A DNA stretch of 64,000 nucleotides, taken from assembly GCA_023213315.1 (NCBI GenBank), contig JAKCPI010000869.1:124001-188000 (forward strand), written 5' to 3'. This document shows, piece after piece, positions 62,364 through 64,000 of the stretch. Under the pieces are notes generated by a model. That model was not told where the DNA came from. It saw only the letters and a list, made by a program, of their open reading frames with translations, and made no database searches. Made by a program: the position numbers and the translations under genes. The stretch is from Euborellia annulipes. Lineage: Eukaryota; Arthropoda; Insecta; Dermaptera; Anisolabididae. Each line of letters starts with the position of its first letter. Positions within the stretch are counted from its first letter, which is position 1.

Positions 62364-63000
62364 TTAAATCCAAATTGAGATTAGTTCTATATACAAAAAG
62401 ATGCGGTAACTCACCCCAGTAAAATTCTAAGTGGACTAATCATATTTTACTTTTCTACCTAATGAAAACAATCCCTACAAAATTCTGCAAGGGATTCGAT
62501 GGGTTCCTAAGTTACCCAGTGTTATTATTATCTGTTTATGAGAGTTTCGAAATTCTCAAAAATTAATTCCGCCCCAGTAATAAGAAATTTTAGAATGACA
62601 TTAAAATGTTTCTATCCTACTATACTATTTGCTAAATATTGAATATAAATTTTAACTCAAACGGAATGCACTTATTTTTTAGTAAAAGTATTAAAAAACA
62701 TTATTATCTTTGTGCATTATAGGAGATGGGGCATTAACCCCCCTCCCCTGGTTAATGCCTTCAAACCTCTCCCCCTACCCCTTTTAAGGAAATGCGAGGC
62801 ATCACCGCGAAATTACTCTCAAAATAATTTGAATACATTTATAAATAATTATTTTAATTTTTATTTTGAAATTATTTTAAATTTCAACCCTTAATCCACC
62901 CCTGTGTAAAAGTATATTAAGAAAATTTGATTAACAAAAATATAGGCCAATAAGAAAGAATATAATGGTAAATAATGGTGACTTAGGAAAAGATAAAAAA
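62364..63000. other. AT-rich stretch, partly MITE-like
   Basis: CTTAATCCACCCCTG at about 62890-62904 resembles a hAT right end. GATGGGGCATTAACC at about 62725 is only a weak partner. Confidence 0.35.
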
Positions 63001-63002
63001 AT

Positions 63003-63252
63003 GCCCTCAGACTTGGTGTAGTTGGTAGCGTGCCTACATTCTATACCAAACGTCGCGGGTTCAGACAGTCCGAGGATTTCTATTTAAGCCATTTAAATAC
63101 CAAATGGCTTAAATAGAAATGCCTGGACCCCCAATATGTATATTATTAAATAATAACGGTTATCGTATAAAGCCTTATATGACTGTGTGAATGTGTGTTT
63201 GAGTGTTATGTGTGAATGAGAAAAAAGTGTGAGTGTTTAAAAAAAAAAAAAA
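63003..63252 (+). mobile_element. SINE-1, full length
   Basis: GCCCTCAGACTTGGTGTAG, 'cgtcgcgggttcagac' (B box shortened), body hairpin, GCCTGGACCCCC, a tail missing part of the GCCGAAAAG motif, and poly-A. An approximate TSD gataaaaaa(a)t flanks it. Confidence 0.8.
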
Positions 63253-63465
63253 GATAAAAAATAAAAAACTAGTTTTTTTTCAATGACACCTCCCTTTTTT
63301 TTAATGACATCTACACTCCCCCTCCCCCTTTCAACAGATTATATTCTCCCTCTACCCTTAGTGAAATACAAAATATTTAATTTCATATTCAAAAGAATCG
63401 TTTTTCGCAGTCAAATTATTTGTATGTCCTTTTTTTCTTTCAAAGATAAAATGCATAATAATTAC
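63253..63465. other. AT-rich spacer
   Basis: CCTCCCC-rich patch at about 63310-63355; no gene seen. Confidence 0.4.
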
Positions 63466-63627
63466 CTTTAATAAGACTTTCAAGAGGGTGTGTTGGCTGA
63501 CGGAGTGGTCAGGGTGGGTTACACTATATTAATTATTCACTTTAAATCACTTTAAACACAACTTAAAAAGCGAGCTGGCGCCTTCCGCCTGGCAACGCGC
63601 TCGACTGAACAAGAAACTCGTCTCTCT
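63466..63627 (-). other. Candidate first (5' UTR) exon or promoter, minus strand
   Basis: Donor TTAAAG|GTAATTA at 63466. An arthropod initiator-like TTCAGTC gives a possible start at about 63606, with the GC-rich GAGCGCGTTGCCAGGCGG just downstream. An upstream 'ctatgcag' at 63628 could instead be an acceptor. The segment contains no ATG, as expected of an untranslated leader. It lies upstream of the other minus-strand exon-like segments. Confidence 0.35.
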
Positions 63628-63904
63628 CTGCATAGGAATAAATAGATGAAAATAACAATTCCCTTTTTATTAAAAGTAAAAAAATACCTTTTACTCTAAT
63701 CTAACTATATTTAGAGCCAGAAAAGAATGTCAACAAGTGATTGGAATATTCCAAGGCCTTTCTTAAATAATCAACCCTTCATCCCCTTCATCCCCCCTAA
63801 TCAAAATAATAATCAACGCTATTTTGTGAATGTTTTCTATTTATTTGGCTTCTATTTAGCTAAAATAAATAATAAATAATTTTAATTTTTCAACCCCTAA
63901 TACA
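63628..63904. other. AT-rich stretch, no feature seen
   Basis: No classified repeat. Confidence 0.4.
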
Positions 63905-64000
63905 AACTTTTTTTTAACACTCACACTTTTTTCCCATTCACACTCACAATAACACAGTCTTTTCGGCGACTTAGGCCATATAAGATTTTTTACGATAATC
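63905..64000 (-). mobile_element. SINE-1 tail, cut by window end
   Basis: Poly-T, 'aacactcacacttttttccc', CAGTCTTTTCGGCGACTTAGG and 'tacgataatc' are the reverse complement of the SINE-1 3' end. The rest lies beyond the window. Confidence 0.75.

Overview
Kind of DNA. This is eukaryotic nuclear DNA and it is very AT-rich. It has no long open reading frame, no rRNA gene and no convincing intact tRNA gene. It is packed with interspersed repeats: SINEs with poly-A tails, MITEs with clean target-site duplications (TSDs), foldback elements, microsatellites and one satellite block. The most abundant repeat resembles, from memory and unchecked, repeats common in introns of plant-sucking insects (planthopper-like Hemiptera). 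I therefore suggest an insect or other arthropod, with low confidence on the order. The best reading is a large intronic or intergenic region of a minus-strand gene.

Repeat families (names are mine). Family A is about 700 bp, with 30 or more copies or fragments. One end is a ~90-nt hairpin starting AAATCTGGTGTGAC; the other is a short palindrome ending GGTAAGAGAAAGT. A microsatellite or CA/GT-rich block and an X-box-like GTTGCCATGGTAAC lie inside. Its end structure suggests a non-autonomous Helentron (HINE). 'Plus' copies below run hairpin end first. Family B is a set of 220-700 bp units, mostly head-to-head inverted repeats, that carry a hammerhead ribozyme core (CTGANGA, stem II, GAAACGTC). 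Several have TSDs of about 11-18 bp and a shared 3' tail, as expected for Penelope-like elements or retrozymes. There are three SINE types: SINE-1 (tRNA head), SINE-2 (tRNA head) and a 5S-rRNA-headed SINE. All share a 3' motif close to AATGGCCTCAGATGCCGAAA. hAT-type MITEs with 8-bp TSDs and a PIF/Harbinger-like MITE complete the set.

Layout. 0.6-6.8 kb: divergent family A palindrome, an E-box cluster, two family A copies, two hammerhead foldbacks. 7.7-10.5 kb: hAT remnant with internal tandem repeats, Harbinger copy invaded by two SINEs, then a GC-richer possible enhancer. 10.9-18.4 kb: family A copies, foldbacks, SINE-2, a 5S SINE, a second E-box cluster. 18.7-20.05 kb: the longest repeat-free, GC-richer stretch, with exon-like duplicates. 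20.9-29.4 kb: dense family A, including one copy with nested insertions, plus a 968-bp hAT and a complete Harbinger MITE. 31.6-33.0 kb: ten 99-bp satellite units and a perfect 116-bp inverted repeat. 33.8-45.4 kb: hammerhead units, family A, SINEs. 46.3-48.8 kb: a giant palindrome split by a younger family A copy. 49-64 kb: more of the same, with conserved-looking islands near 51.7-52.0 and 56.6-56.95 kb.

Genes. I could not identify any protein. Small GC-richer islands with canonical minus-strand splice sites (63.5, 61.7, 42.9, 29.5, 24.8, 19.0-19.3, 18.7 and 13.6 kb) look like short exons separated by large introns. They mostly lack start codons, so 5' UTR exons of a developmental gene, or exons of a long non-coding RNA, are the likeliest explanations. 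This is inference. Short open frames rich in Cys-Val, Thr-His or Lys come from microsatellites and were left out.
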